In this document: piece by piece, positions 10,425-20,226 of the stretch
Numbering within the stretch: the stretch's first letter is position 1
How the letters are laid out: every line of letters starts with the position of its first letter
Source: Spirogloea muscicola
Taxonomy: Eukaryota; Streptophyta; Zygnematophyceae; Spirogloeales; Spirogloeaceae
Direction: 5' to 3'
Length of the DNA stretch: 64,000 nucleotides
Assembly: GCA_009602725.1 (NCBI GenBank)
Contig: WELB01000099.1
Location: 356,223-420,222, forward strand
Program-made: the position numbers and the translations under genes
The notes under the pieces: model-generated
Databases searched by the model: none
What the model was told of the DNA's origin: nothing
What the model saw: only the letters and a program-made list of their open reading frames with translations

Positions 10425-10683
10425 TTATTGCATCTAGCCAGCCTCGTAAGAAATTGCTTTACGACTGACAGTGCAAGGATCTTCCTGAATGCTGGATTAA
10501 TTTCTCTTTGTACGCGTGGAAAACTTTTCCAGTGTGTACGTGGAGCCGTCATCGGCGAAGCGGCAAGTGTGCCACCCTCTCGCCGTCGACATCCACGCAC
10601 CGGGTCCTTAAGATGCTGAGTGGCTCTTCTTCCCGGAGGCAATCTTCACGGCCTGGTCTGTATTCCGCCTGCGTAACCACCTG

Positions 10684-12009
10684 GGTAAACATCCCTGTCC
10701 CTAATCACACAATTAGGGTCAGAATGTCCTGGTTTGGATTCAAGCATAGGGTTGTATAGCAGACAACCCTCATACAGGAGAACGCCAACGCACAGAGCGC
10801 AGCGGAAGTCTAACCCTGAGGCACCGCTCTAGGGCGGTGACTCTACCAATAGACTTGCAGAGAGCCGACGGGGCCCGCAGCGACGAGCTGCGGCTAAGGG
10901 CTGGGCAGCAGGCGGCAGCAGCACGCACGCCCTACACACGCAGGTAGGGTGAGCAGTCCTTCTTAAGTTCGGCTGTAGGGGGTTTAGGGAGCAACCCACT
11001 ACACAGGCAAAGCACTAGCGCATAGGCGCAGCGGAAGACAGGCCCTGTGGCGCCGCCGTTCAAAGGCAACTCCACCTCCTGGGCGCAGGCCGGCGCACCA
11101 GGCCCCGCAGCAAGGTGCGGCGGCGGCTGCAGCGGCGAGCAGCGGCAAGGCTGCTCCTGGGCTTCACCGGTTCGTACTGATGTCGGGTCTCCGCTCAAGG
11201 CTCGTTGTGCTTCCCCCGTGCCACCCGCACCTGGGCGGGCCCACTTGTCCATCAAGCGGCTAGCGGTCATGTATAGCGGTCATGTAACGCTGACAGCACC
11301 GTGTGGCATAACCAAACGGCTGGATCGTTACAAGAGCTGTGGCGGCGGCCGCGGCAGCAGGCAGCAGCGGGGCTGGCTAGGCAGCAGCAGGGCTGTGTCT
11401 CTCTAGGCGTTGGTCGGACAGAGGAGCCCGGCCAAAGTTCACTACATATAGCGTTTCCCCTGCCACCCTCCCCCGAGGGTGTGACGAGGGTCGCCCCCAA
11501 AGCCCGCCCCCCGAGGGGCGAGCCGGACAAAGGGGATGCGAAGGGCTGCGCCTTGGGCGGCACCAAGGTGGCGCGAAGTGGCGCCTTGGGCGGCTCGAAG
11601 GAGACGCGAAGTCACGCGCGTACGCGACGCCATCGGAAATCGCGAAGGGGCCCCTTGGCAGAACCAATGAGGTACGACGGGTCCCTTGTGCGGCATCAAG
11701 GAGGCGCGAAGCGGCGCCTTGGTCGGCAACAAAGGAGGCGCGACGCGGCGCCTCGGGCGGCACGACGCGGCGCTTCGGACGGCGCCAAGGGGGCGTGAAG
11801 CGGCGCCTCTTGGCGGCACCAAGGGGGCGCGAAGCAGCGCCTCCTGGGCGGTGCACGTGCGGTATGGAAGCCGGGGCTTCGGACCGTACTTAGCGATATA
11901 CAGTGGAGCAAAGCTACGAATACCGTCTGAGACTTCCAAACGGAAGATACGATACGCTCATGTAAGGTTACTGGCCCCGTTGGCACTCTCAGACGGGGGG
12001 AACGTTACA
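10684..12009 (-). repeat. Solo LTR-A with ACCTG target duplication, holding LTR-B
   Basis: Plus-strand ends are GGTAAACATCCCTG and AACGTTACA. ACCTG at 10679-10683 and 12010-12014 flanks it exactly. The uninterrupted leader of the older element at about 19250 reads AACCATCTGTGCT, an empty site. It contains a GC-rich 30-33-bp minisatellite (11540-11850) and is itself interrupted by LTR-B at about 10926-11335. Confidence 0.85.
10926..11335 (-). repeat. LTR-B nested in LTR-A
   Basis: It matches the LTR-B copies at 21762 and 37196 in reverse: CTACACACGCAG, GGGGTTTAGGGA, CACTTGTCCATCAAGCGGCTAGC and ACGGCTGGATCGTTACA. The surrounding LTR-A sequence (CAGGCGGCAGCAGCA / AGAGCTGTGGCGG) resumes afterwards. 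The target duplication is not clear. Confidence 0.75.
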
Positions 12010-12513
12010 ACCTGTGCCCAGTGTGTAGCTGGCCTATGAAGCACGGCATAGCACCCGTGCCGCAAGTGGGCGGCAATCTGACTGTAGGCCAGGCGCTGGT
12101 CTGTACTCTCGCCTGGTGCCCTCCCTCGGCCTGCTTTTACAGCTATGCTGTTTTGGGGTATGACCTAGCGGGTACCATGTTTTGCTTTGCTCGCTTAGTG
12201 CACGGGCCTTGCTCAACAACACTGTGTTAGACATTGTTTCAGCAAATATGTCTAAAACCTGCCACTGACTCGATCCCTCAGTGTGTTGGTATAAAGCCAT
12301 GGAGTCGGCTAACTCAATACCGCCACCTAGTCCTCCTCTGCCGGCTGTTCAACCTGCTAATGTACGAGGCAGTGGCTTGATGAGCTGTCGGGGCTCCAAC
12401 CGCCATCCCTCGATGTCCGACTCCAAGGAGGTGCAGCGCGTTGTGCGCTTGATGGAGCAGTATGAGGCTGCTGGTTCAAGGGACCTGCTAGCAACCCCCA
12501 TGTGGGGGGGTGC

Positions 12514-14007
12514 TGTAGCATCCCTGTCCCTAATCACACAGTTAGGGTCAGAATGTCCCGGTTTGAATTCAAGCATAGGGTGTTTAGGAGACAACCCTCA
12601 TACAGGAGAGCGCCAACGCACATACGCGCACAAAGCGCAGCGGAAGTCTTACCCTGAGGCAGCGCCCTAGGGCAAGGACTCTGCCAATAGACTTACAGAG
12701 AGAGCCGGCGGGGCCTGCAGCGACAAGCTGCGGCGATGGACTGGGCAGCAGGCGGCAGCAGCAGAGCTGTGGCGGCGTCGGTGGAAGCAGGCAGCAGCGG
12801 GGCTGGCTAGGCAGCAGCAGGGCTGTGTCTCTGTTGGCGTTGGTCGGACTGGGGAGCCCGGCCAAGGCAGGCTACTTATAGCGTTTCTCTTGCCACCCCT
12901 CCCCCGAGAGTGTGACGAGGGTTGCCCCCAAGGCCCTTCCCCGGAGGGGCGACGGGCCGGACGAAGGGGACACGAAGAGCGGCCCCTTGGGCGGCTCCAA
13001 GGAGACGCGAAGCGGCGCACGACGCGACGCTATTGGACGGCGCGAAGGGGCGCCTTGGCAGAACCAATGAGGTACGACGGGATGCCTTGTGCCGCATCAA
13101 GGAGGCGCGACGCGGCTCCTCGGGCGACGCGACGCGGCACCTCGGGCGGCACCAAGGAAGCGCAGCCGCGGCGCTTCAGACAAGCACCTATGAGAGACGA
13201 CGGGGCGTCTGAGGTGGTACCCCTCGGGCGCGACGGGGCGCCTCGGGCAGCGCGACGCGGCGCCTCGGGCGGCGCGATGCGGCCCCTTGGGTGGCTCCAA
13301 GGAGGCGCGCCGCGGCCACTCAGGTGGCGCCAAGCGGGCGCGAAGCGGCGCCTCTTGGCGGCACCAAGGAAGCGCAGCCGCGGCGCTTCAGACAAGCACC
13401 TATGAGAGACGACGGGGCGTCTGAGGTGGTACCCCTCGGGCGCGACGGGGCGCCTCGGGCAGCGCGACGCGGCGCCTCGGGCGGCGCGATGCGGCCCCTT
13501 GGGTGGCTCCAAGGAGGCGCGCCGCGGCCACTCAGGTGGCGCCAAGCGGGCGCGAAGCGGCGCCTCTTGGCGGCACCAAGGAAGCGCAGCCGCGGCGCTT
13601 CAGACAAGCACCTATGAGAGACGACGGGGCGTCTGAGGTGGTACCCCTCGGGCGCGACGGGGCGCCTCGGGCAGCGCGACGCGGCGCCTCGGGCGGCGCG
13701 ATGCGGCCCCTTGGGTGGTTCCAAGGAGGTGCGAAGCGGCGCCTCGGGCGGCGCGACGCGGCGCCTCGGGCGGAGCACGTGCAGTACGGACCCCGGGGGC
13801 CTCGGGCCGCGGCGCCTCGGGCGGCGCGACACGGTGCCTCGGGCGGAGCACGTGCGGTGCGGAACCCGAGGGCCTCGGGCCGTATTAAGCTACATACAAA
13901 GGAGCAGAGCTACCGGTACCGTTTGGGACTTCCAAACGCGGCAGATACGATACGATCACGTAGGGTTACCGGCACCGTTGGCACTTTCAAACGGAGGAAG
14001 TGTTACA
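12514..14007 (-). repeat. Expanded solo LTR-A (1494 bp) with GGTGC target duplication
   Basis: Plus-strand ends are TGTAGCATCCCTG and AAGTGTTACA; GGTGC at 12509-12513 and 14008-14012 flanks it. It is nearly twice the usual LTR-A length because the internal minisatellite has expanded, including three copies of a 212-bp unit. It interrupts gag. Confidence 0.85.
13161..13730. repeat. 212-bp tandem repeat inside an LTR
   Basis: CGCAGCCGCGGCGCTTCAGA starts at 13161, 13373 and 13585, a period of 212 bp. The copies look virtually identical until the third diverges at about 13715. Each unit contains shorter GGCGCCTCGGGCGGC motifs. The high identity points to very recent expansion or slippage. Confidence 0.9.
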
Positions 14008-14084
14008 GGTGCTATGAGATGTGCAGTTTGCTCGCCCATGTTGTGGGGCGAGCATTCCCTGCATCGCCTGTAGGCTAAGTGCCT

Positions 14085-15690
14085 AGTGCTGCCGGAGCTA
14101 CGGCTGGGGTGTGCCCACCTGTCTCCACCTGCATCCATACTTACGACTGACTTGTGTCCAGCCGTCTCTACCAGACATGTCTACCTGTTACTGTTGCTGC
14201 CGGGATTAAGTGAATGTGCCCACTCGTCTCCACCTGCTGTGTTGGCTAGGAAAGCACATAAGAGCAGCCTTGACACCTGGCTTTGGGATTGAGGCATGTC
14301 TTGCTTGTACAGCAAAATCTTCACGTCCCGCGTGGGAATGTGACCACTCTCTGTGTGGGACCCTGCCTAGTGGCAGGATAATGTTTCCCCCCCGTTTGGG
14401 CGTGCAAACGGTGCCGGTAATCTCACGTGAGCGTATCGTATCTACCGGTGGAGTTTCACGGTGCGGGTGACTTTGCTGCACTCCGTGTAGCTAAGTACGG
14501 TCGAGGTCCCCGAGGTTTCGTACTACACTGAGTGCAGCAAAGTCACCCGCACCGTTGGGGACTCCACGGTAGACACGATACGCTCATGTATGATTACCGG
14601 CACCGTTGGCACGACCAAACGGGGGGGAACGTTATAGCAGGCTCCGGTGAAGAAGTCCACCCCTGGGGATCTCATGATACGAGGAACTGCTTCCAAGCTC
14701 ATTGACCATAAGTACAGAACGCCATTCACTTTGCAAGTATCTTGGCAACACGTGGCTTGTGTGCCACTGCAACTTTGGCGCTGAACGATTTGTTCGGTCT
14801 TGCCGATCTGGTAATCGTCGCTTGGCAACAAGTGGCTTGTGTGCCACTACACGCCACGACATCGCCTGTATATCAGCTATCAGCTGTGCTGCTGTGTATC
14901 ACGAGCTGGCCAGTACCCATTCGTCTAATGCGTGAGGCATGGCCCTGGTGTGGTCCAACCCGCTATAAGCTGGCCTAAGTGTGGCTACGTGCGCATGGAC
15001 GTCATAGACTTCGTGATTAGACCGTATTGTGAGATGCCTCGGCATGGGTGGTCCCTGCTGTGGTACTTGCCTTGCCGTACCTCAGGTGTTGGCGGCTGGT
15101 GCGCCCTCACCCTGTTGTTGCTGAGTATATCACAGCTATTTCTTGCATGAGCTTACGGAGCCCGGCTTGGCAAATGTTGTCAACGACTTCTGCAGCCACT
15201 GCTTGGTCATTCCTCGCCGGTAGAACCCTTGTGATAACCACGTGTCATGCCACAGTTGGCGGGCATGAATCAGACCATGTGGGTCCCAGTGTCCTGCCCG
15301 AGTGGCCTGTGACGTTGGCCATATTGCTGGGTAGCGAATATTGGACCATTGGCCCAGCTAAGTGCTGATTATCCCTGTGCACTCGTCGCTTGAAAGCTGC
15401 CGGCGTTGACTGCATGCAAGCTGGCTAGTGCATTAGAGTTCTCTGGGTGAGTGCTCGTCTTCGCCTGTGCAGGTCAAAGAATTTACTCGTGACCGATGCT
15501 TTGGAACAGCATCTTTGCACAGTGCGACCAACAGCTGTAGTTGAAGACGTACCTTTACACGCAACCAGCTTTGGCCGTGTATCTGATTCTGATGATAAGT
15601 AATGAGTCTCCCCCTGACCTGTAGTACGTCTGGTTGTCTCACCTGGTGCTGCTCTTGACAATCAATCACCTAAGTGATTGGATGTGATTT
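14085..15690 (+). pseudogene. Degenerate chromovirus gag-to-protease region
   Basis: No single frame survives. The stretch aligns throughout with the reverse complement of 35740-37195: shared blocks include AAGCTCATTGACCATA, AACACGTGGCTTGTGTGCCACTGC, TATATCAGCTATCAGCTGTG and GGTACGTCTTCAACGACAGC. It therefore represents a real retrotransposon segment between gag and reverse transcriptase. I cannot place the protease active site with certainty. Confidence 0.5.
14378..14636. mobile_element. Palindromic foldback element made of LTR ends
   Basis: 259 bp flanked by GCAGG at 14373-14377 and 14637-14641. The left arm (ATAATGTTTCCCCCCCGTTT...) and the reverse complement of the right arm (TATAACGTTCCCCCCCGTTT...) match over about 110 bp; both are the first part of LTR-A, arranged head to head around a roughly 32-base loop. 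The homologous inverted copy near 36915 has the uninterrupted sequence TAGTGGCAGGCTCC, an empty site. Confidence 0.85.
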
Positions 15691-17200
15691 CCGAACCCCT
15701 CTGGACGGGTGCCTCCTCATCCGAAGTGGCTTAATGACATTCGGCGCTCTGCCGCCGTACTGCCCTCTGTATCGACTGAGTACTCTCGAGTATTCAGAGA
15801 AGCAATTGCAAGTGGCGGACTTGCTTGAATACGGGCATAGTGAGCCCGCTCAGTCGCCGGATGAGGCACCTATCCGCTTCATGGTGAAGCACTGTAGAAG
15901 TCATCGGATGTGTCGAGCTCTAACCAGGCTCGTTGTCGAGAACCGGTGGCCTTTGCTTGGCATTGATGATCTGAGTGATCGTCTCCGAGGAGTAAGTGTG
16001 ATTTGCTCTCTCGATTTGTAGAATTATCACCACCTTCGTATCACGCCTGGGGCAGTTCCGAAATTGGCTTGTTGTGTACTAGGACCCGTCTTGGTATTCC
16101 TCAAATGCCCGCGGGCATTTGGACGTTTAATCCCGAATACGTCCTTACAAGTGAGTTTCGTAAGAGGAGATGCCATACTTCCGTGTCCTAGCAGGACTCC
16201 TAACAGTGAACGGGAAATGTGTGCGAATCCCAACAGGAATGCAACTGCGGCACATTTTGTGGCACTTAGCCAGTCCTTTACGTCAGTCTCTGCAGACAGA
16301 TGCAGCATGACTTGACTACTATTTCTGCAATGGAGCCGAACCCCCGTTTTTGCCCACAGCATGCCCAGATACCGTTTACACCCACTTGGCATACAAGTAA
16401 TTTGCACGTCGCAAAGGCAGCACTAGCTGGAGGTGCAGTACGTGATCCTCGGGTATTATATGAACACCCTTATGTCATCAAATTATACCAGCACAGAGTC
16501 ATACGATGGGGTCCAAAGACTCCGACTGTCACAGTCTGACACGGGGCCGGAAGTGTCCCAGCATCCCCACTTGTTTTGGGCCTTGCCTCGGGAAGGCGCT
16601 CCATTGTAGTCATTTGTGGTGTGACGCCTCTTTGATCGGCATGTCTGCCGTTCTCTTGCAGGAGGGTCCCGTAGCGTTTGGGAACTCGCCTGTTTAGTCC
16701 TCCAGGACTCATCTCAACTACGGGGGGAGCAAGAGCTCCTTGCTGTTGTGCACGCCCTCCATGTGTGGCGATGCTATCTCCAGGGTGCGGCATTGACGGT
16801 TATAACGGGCCATAGCCAGTCGACCGTTCTTCGCATACAGCAGCAAAGAGCAGGCGTCAAGCTTGGTGAGCAAGTACTACGGTACTATTCCAACCCAGTC
16901 GGTGTACCACCCTGGAAGTATCAATGCCCCGGACCCGGTGGCCGCAACATTGTAAGGGCTGCTGTGGCGCCTGTCTTGCGTGCCACAAGGTCTCAGACCG
17001 CAGACGTGCCGCCTCTCATGGAGCCGCTTGGCAGTGCACCACCAACCACTTTGAGCTTCATGTGCGTATTCGTGATGGGTATGGCACAGACCCTTGGTTT
17101 GCACGAGCAACCAAAGCACGCACAGTAGTATGTGACCAAGGCTTCTGGTGGCGAGTTGACGCCATTGTGGTGCTCAACTGCAATGCCTTGCGCACTAGTA
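15690..17200 (+). pseudogene. Chromovirus reverse transcriptase-RNase H (broken)
   Basis: Pieces in several frames. The reverse-transcriptase start has DLLEYGHSEPAQSPDEAP (about 15810-15870), comparable to LLRKGHIEPSQSPHG in the copy at 29.8 kb. The region near 16620 reads CDASLIGMSAVLLQEG, an RNase H start, followed by [18 protein letters not shown] (about 16735-16795) and ELHVRIRDGYGTDPWFA (about 17055-17110). The Y.DD catalytic block is not recognisable. Stops and frameshifts are frequent. Confidence 0.7.
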
Positions 17201-17920
17201 TCATGCAAAACACGCATGAGCCTCAGCTCCATGCTGTATGCTGTGAACAACGCCTTTCATGACTACCCAAAAGACACCCATCTTCCTGAATGTCAGCCTC
17301 CCCAATCACCTTTGTAGGTAGGAAGGCCGGAGCGCATTCCGGCAGCAGTAAGCTTTACTGGTGTTCTCCTGGAGGCTCAGCGGAGGGCTAAGCAATTCTT
17401 GACAATTACTCACAACCGGCAAAAGCAGTGTGCTGATGTACGTCGCAAGAATGTGTCCTTCGCCGTGAGTGCCCCAGTGCGATTAAGCACTACGCACCTA
17501 GCTTTGCGGGTTATTGGTACGCACAATTGGCTACCAACTCGGGTTGGACCCTTTCGTGTCATGTGCCTAGTCGGCAAGGTTGAATACGAGCTTGATACAC
17601 TGATACAGTGTGTCTCAGCTCCGGCCATACCAATTGGATGGCCGTGTCCAACCGCCCTCACCTCCCCTCGTTTCTTACAACGAGGATGAGTATCAAGTGG
17701 AGGAGATTTTGTCACACCGGGACGTTCCTCCGAGGGCATCGTAAGTCCCGTGTGTATTTAATCAAGTGGTTAGGCTATGCGCCTGCAACAGTAATGGGAC
17801 TCTGCGGTCAATCTTGCCAATTGTCCTTCCGTCGTTCAAGAGTATCTGACAGGAGGCATCGCCTCTTCTCTCGTCGTCCAGTATCTTCTGTAGTGCTCCC
17901 TTTCTGTTCCCGAGGGTGAA
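17201..17920 (+). pseudogene. Integrase remnant and chromodomain
   Basis: After a deletion of the integrase core, the frames read YAVNNAFHDYPKDTHL (17236-17285), the post-core THLALRVIGTHNWLPTRVGPFRV (about 17485-17560) and NRPHLPS (17650). A chromodomain follows, with FLRGHRKSRVYLIKWLGYAP (about 17730-17790). Chromodomain tails steer integration toward marked chromatin in chromoviruses. Frames are broken. Confidence 0.7.
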
Positions 17921-17938
17921 CATCTAAGTGGGGAGGTA
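17921..17938 (+). other. Polypurine tract
   Basis: CATCTAAGTGGGGAGGTA lies immediately before the 3' LTR. The same motif, reversed, adjoins LTRs at 20147, 26406 and 27099. It primes plus-strand DNA synthesis. Confidence 0.8.
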
Positions 17939-18756
17939 TGTAATGTTTCCTCCGTTTGGGAGTGGCAATGGTGCCGGTACTTACATCGTATCGTATCGTA
18001 TCTACCCTTTGAAGTCCCAAACGGCACCGGTAGCCTTGCTCCATTGTATGTAGCTAAGTACGGTCCGAGGCCCCCGGTTCCGTACTGCACGTGCTCCTCT
18101 TTCAGGAGGCGCCGCTTTGCGCGCCTCATTAGAGCCGCCCGAGGCGCCGCGTCGCGCCTCCTTGGTGCCGCCCGAGGCGCCGCGTCGCGCCTCCTTGGTG
18201 CCGCCCGAGGCGCCGCGTCGCGCCTCCTTGGTGCCGCCCAAGGCGCCGCTTCGCGCCTCCTTGGAGCCGCCCAAGGCGCCGCTCGTCGTGTCCCCATTGG
18301 TCAGGCCCGCCCTTCCGGGGGAGGACCTTGGGGGCAACCCGCGTCACACCCTCGGGGGAGGGGTGGCAGATGGAACGCTTATCATTGGTAGGATCCGTGA
18401 CGCCAAGAAGACACAGCACCGCTGCTGCCTGCTACCGCAGCAGCCGCCACAGCTCTGCTGCTGCCGGTTGCTGCCCAGCCCATCACCGCAGCTCGTCGCT
18501 GCGGGCCCCGCTGGCTCTCTGTAAGTACTATGGCTGCGCCCCTTGCGGGGACAGCTGCTGACCCTCGGTCGAGTTGCCGCCTTCCAGCGGTGCCTCAGGG
18601 AAGGACTTCCGCTGCTCATTCTCTGTGCGCGTATGTGTGCGCTGTGTGCGCTGGCTTTCCACTCTTGTAAGGGGCTGTCTCCAAACCAATCTATGTCCGG
18701 AACCCAAACAGGACGTTCTGATCCAGAATGTGTGATAAGGGACAAGGGACGTTACA
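17939..18756 (+). repeat. 3' LTR-A of the chromovirus
   Basis: 818 bp, TGTAATGTTTCC...GGGACGTTACA. A 33-bp minisatellite (CGAGGCGCCGCGTCGCGCCT plus CCTTGGTGCCGCC) is repeated near-perfectly from about 18130 to 18260. Confidence 0.85.
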
Positions 18757-18986
18757 CCGGCTCTCTGTGAGTATCTTGGTCAGTAGCTGTCCCATGCGGG
18801 ACAGCTACTGACCCTCGGTGGACTCACCGCCCTGTGGCAGTGCCCCAGGGTAAGAATTCCGCTGCGCTTTGCGCGCGTGTGTACTTTGGCGTTCTCCTGG
18901 ATAAGGGTTGTCTCCTGAATAGACTATGTCCGAACCCAGACCAGGACGTTCTGACCCTAACTGTGTATAAAGACAGGGAAATCACA

Positions 18987-19352
18987 TTGGTATAAGAGGG
19001 GTTCTTGCGTCTAGCCAGCCTTGTAAATAGTCCTTTAGCGACTGATCGTGCAAGGGTCCTTCTGAAGTCTGGACTAAGATTCCTCTGCAAGCGCAAAATA
19101 TTCTAGTCTGTGTGAGGAGCCGTCATCCGGCGAAGCGGCAAGTGTGCCACCCTTTCGCCTTCAACATCCACGCAACGGGCTTTTAAGATGCTGAGTGGCT
19201 CTTCTTTCCGGCGGCAATCTCCATGGCCTGGTCATCGTTTCGCCTGCGTAACCATCTGTGCTCGGTGTGTAGCCGGCGGCCTATGCAGCACGGTATTGCA
19301 CCCGGCCGCAGGTGGGCGGCAATGTGACTGTCGGCCAGGCGCTGGTCTGTAC
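18987..19352 (+). other. Leader of the older LTR-A element
   Basis: TTGGTATAAGAGG is a decayed primer site. The following 360 bp align with 10411-10678 plus 12015-12110 (TTGCGTCTAGCCAGCC, GTGTGCCACCCT, AGATGCTGAGTGGCTCTTCTT, TCTGACTGT-GGCCAGGCGCTGGTCTGTA). It has no coding signal and is cut at 19353 by LTR-D. Confidence 0.7.
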
Positions 19353-20146
19353 TGTAGTGGATTGACCCCTGTACACAGGCAATATGGCGGTCAAGTCCTG
19401 ATTGGGTTCGGATGTATGGTTTCAGGAGCAAAACCCCCACACCGTGAAGCACCTCGCGCCTCGGCGCGCAGCGGAAGTCTTGCCCTGCGGCGCCGCATCA
19501 GGCGGCGTCTCCACCTCTCGGGCACCAGTCCGCAGCTAGCCCACCAAGGGCCGGCCACGGACGCCTTGCAGCGAGCCGGCGGCGTCCTACCGGCGACGGG
19601 CTGCAGCAGCAGGCGCAGCAGCAGGGCTGCTCCGCATCCGGGGTTTCACTGATCCGAATTGCTGTCCGTGTCTCTGCCCCCAGACTCCTAGTGCTCCTGG
19701 TGCCGCCCCCCCTCCCGGGGCGCATGGGGTCGCCCATTGCCCAGCCCGCAGGGCGGGCCGCATGCTGCCCGCCCCAAGGGGCAGGCCTGTCAAGGGGAAG
19801 GCCCCGCTGTCGGGGCCGACGTGTCGAGGCGCCGGGGTGGACACCGCGCCACCGCGGCCCCCATGCGCCGGGCGCCAGGGTGGACACCTCGCCATCACGG
19901 CCCCGTGCGCGGGGCGCCAGGGTCGACACCGCTCCACCGAGGCCCCGTGCGCGGGGCGCCAGGGTGGACACCACGCCACCGAGGCCTCGTGCGCGACCAC
20001 CTGGCCAGGCTGGTCGGCCAGGGCGGGGCGCCAGGGTTGACACCGTGCCACCGAGGCCCCCGTGCGGGACCGCCTGGCCAGGCCAGTTGTCAATTAGGTG
20101 AGGGTGACCACCGGTGTCAACGCTTACAGTAAGTTGGAACTTTACA
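19353..20146 (-). repeat. 3' LTR-D
   Basis: Plus-strand ends TGTAGTGGATTG and ACTTTACA, 794 bp. It holds a roughly 45-bp repeat (GTGCGCGGGGCGCCAGGGT-GACACC) at 19850-20070. Further copies lie at 43619 (same orientation) and 24700 (opposite). Confidence 0.8.
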
Positions 20147-20162
20147 TTCCTCCCCACTGAGA
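20147..20162 (-). other. Polypurine tract
   Basis: TTCCTCCCCACTGAGA on the plus strand is the reverse of TCTCAGTGGGGAGGAA and adjoins the LTR end. Confidence 0.75.
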
Positions 20163-20226
20163 TGTTCACGTCCGCGGGAACAGGAAACAATCGAAGGAGC
20201 TTACATCCGACCATTGCGACCTCTAC

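Larger units (their letters stand above)
12299..14075 (+). pseudogene. Chromovirus gag N-terminus, split by an LTR
   Basis: The ATG at 12299 opens MESANSIPPPSPPLP, a proline-rich start. The segment MSDSKEVQRVVRLMEQYEAAG..DLLATPMWGG runs to 12513. A solo LTR intervenes, and the frame resumes at 14013 as AMRCAVCSPMLWGEHSLHRL and then a stop at about 14074. The part after the LTR matches the WGML..AGEHRVQRL segment of the gag at 3.8 kb. Gag forms the particle that packages element RNA. The reading frame is short and interrupted. Confidence 0.65.
9641..18756 (+). mobile_element. Full-length Ty3/gypsy chromovirus with nested insertions
   Basis: 5' LTR 9641-10410, primer site near 10413, leader, gag from 12299, degenerate protease region, reverse transcriptase and RNase H (15690-17200), a chromodomain tail near 17700-17800, a polypurine tract and 3' LTR 17939-18756. 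Both LTRs share termini and layout. Two solo LTRs (10684-12009, 12514-14007) and a foldback element (14378-14636) are inserted inside. The integrase core is missing: the RNase H/zinc-finger junction passes straight to YAVNNAF near 17240. It is a dead copy. Confidence 0.85.
9119..18986 (+). mobile_element. LTR-A copy interrupted by a full-length chromovirus
   Basis: The two halves 9119-9640 (start TGTAATGTTCCC) and 18757-18986 (GGCTCTCTGTGAG ... end AATCACA) join into one LTR-A of about 750 bp when the 9.1-kb insert at 9641-18756 is removed. The second half is followed by a degraded primer site (18987) and leader sequence like that after 10410, so this was the 5' LTR of an older plus-strand element. 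CCGCC at 9636 and CCGGC at 18757 are the likely target duplication (4 of 5 bases). Confidence 0.8.

Noticed and set aside
13030-14078. Arg/Ala-rich long reading frames over the expanded LTR
   Set aside because: Both strands and several frames are open because of GC-rich repeat units; there is no start context or domain.
18127-18290. CRISPR-like array of 33-bp units
   Set aside because: Units are directly adjacent with no variable spacers, inside an LTR of a eukaryotic retrotransposon; it is a minisatellite.
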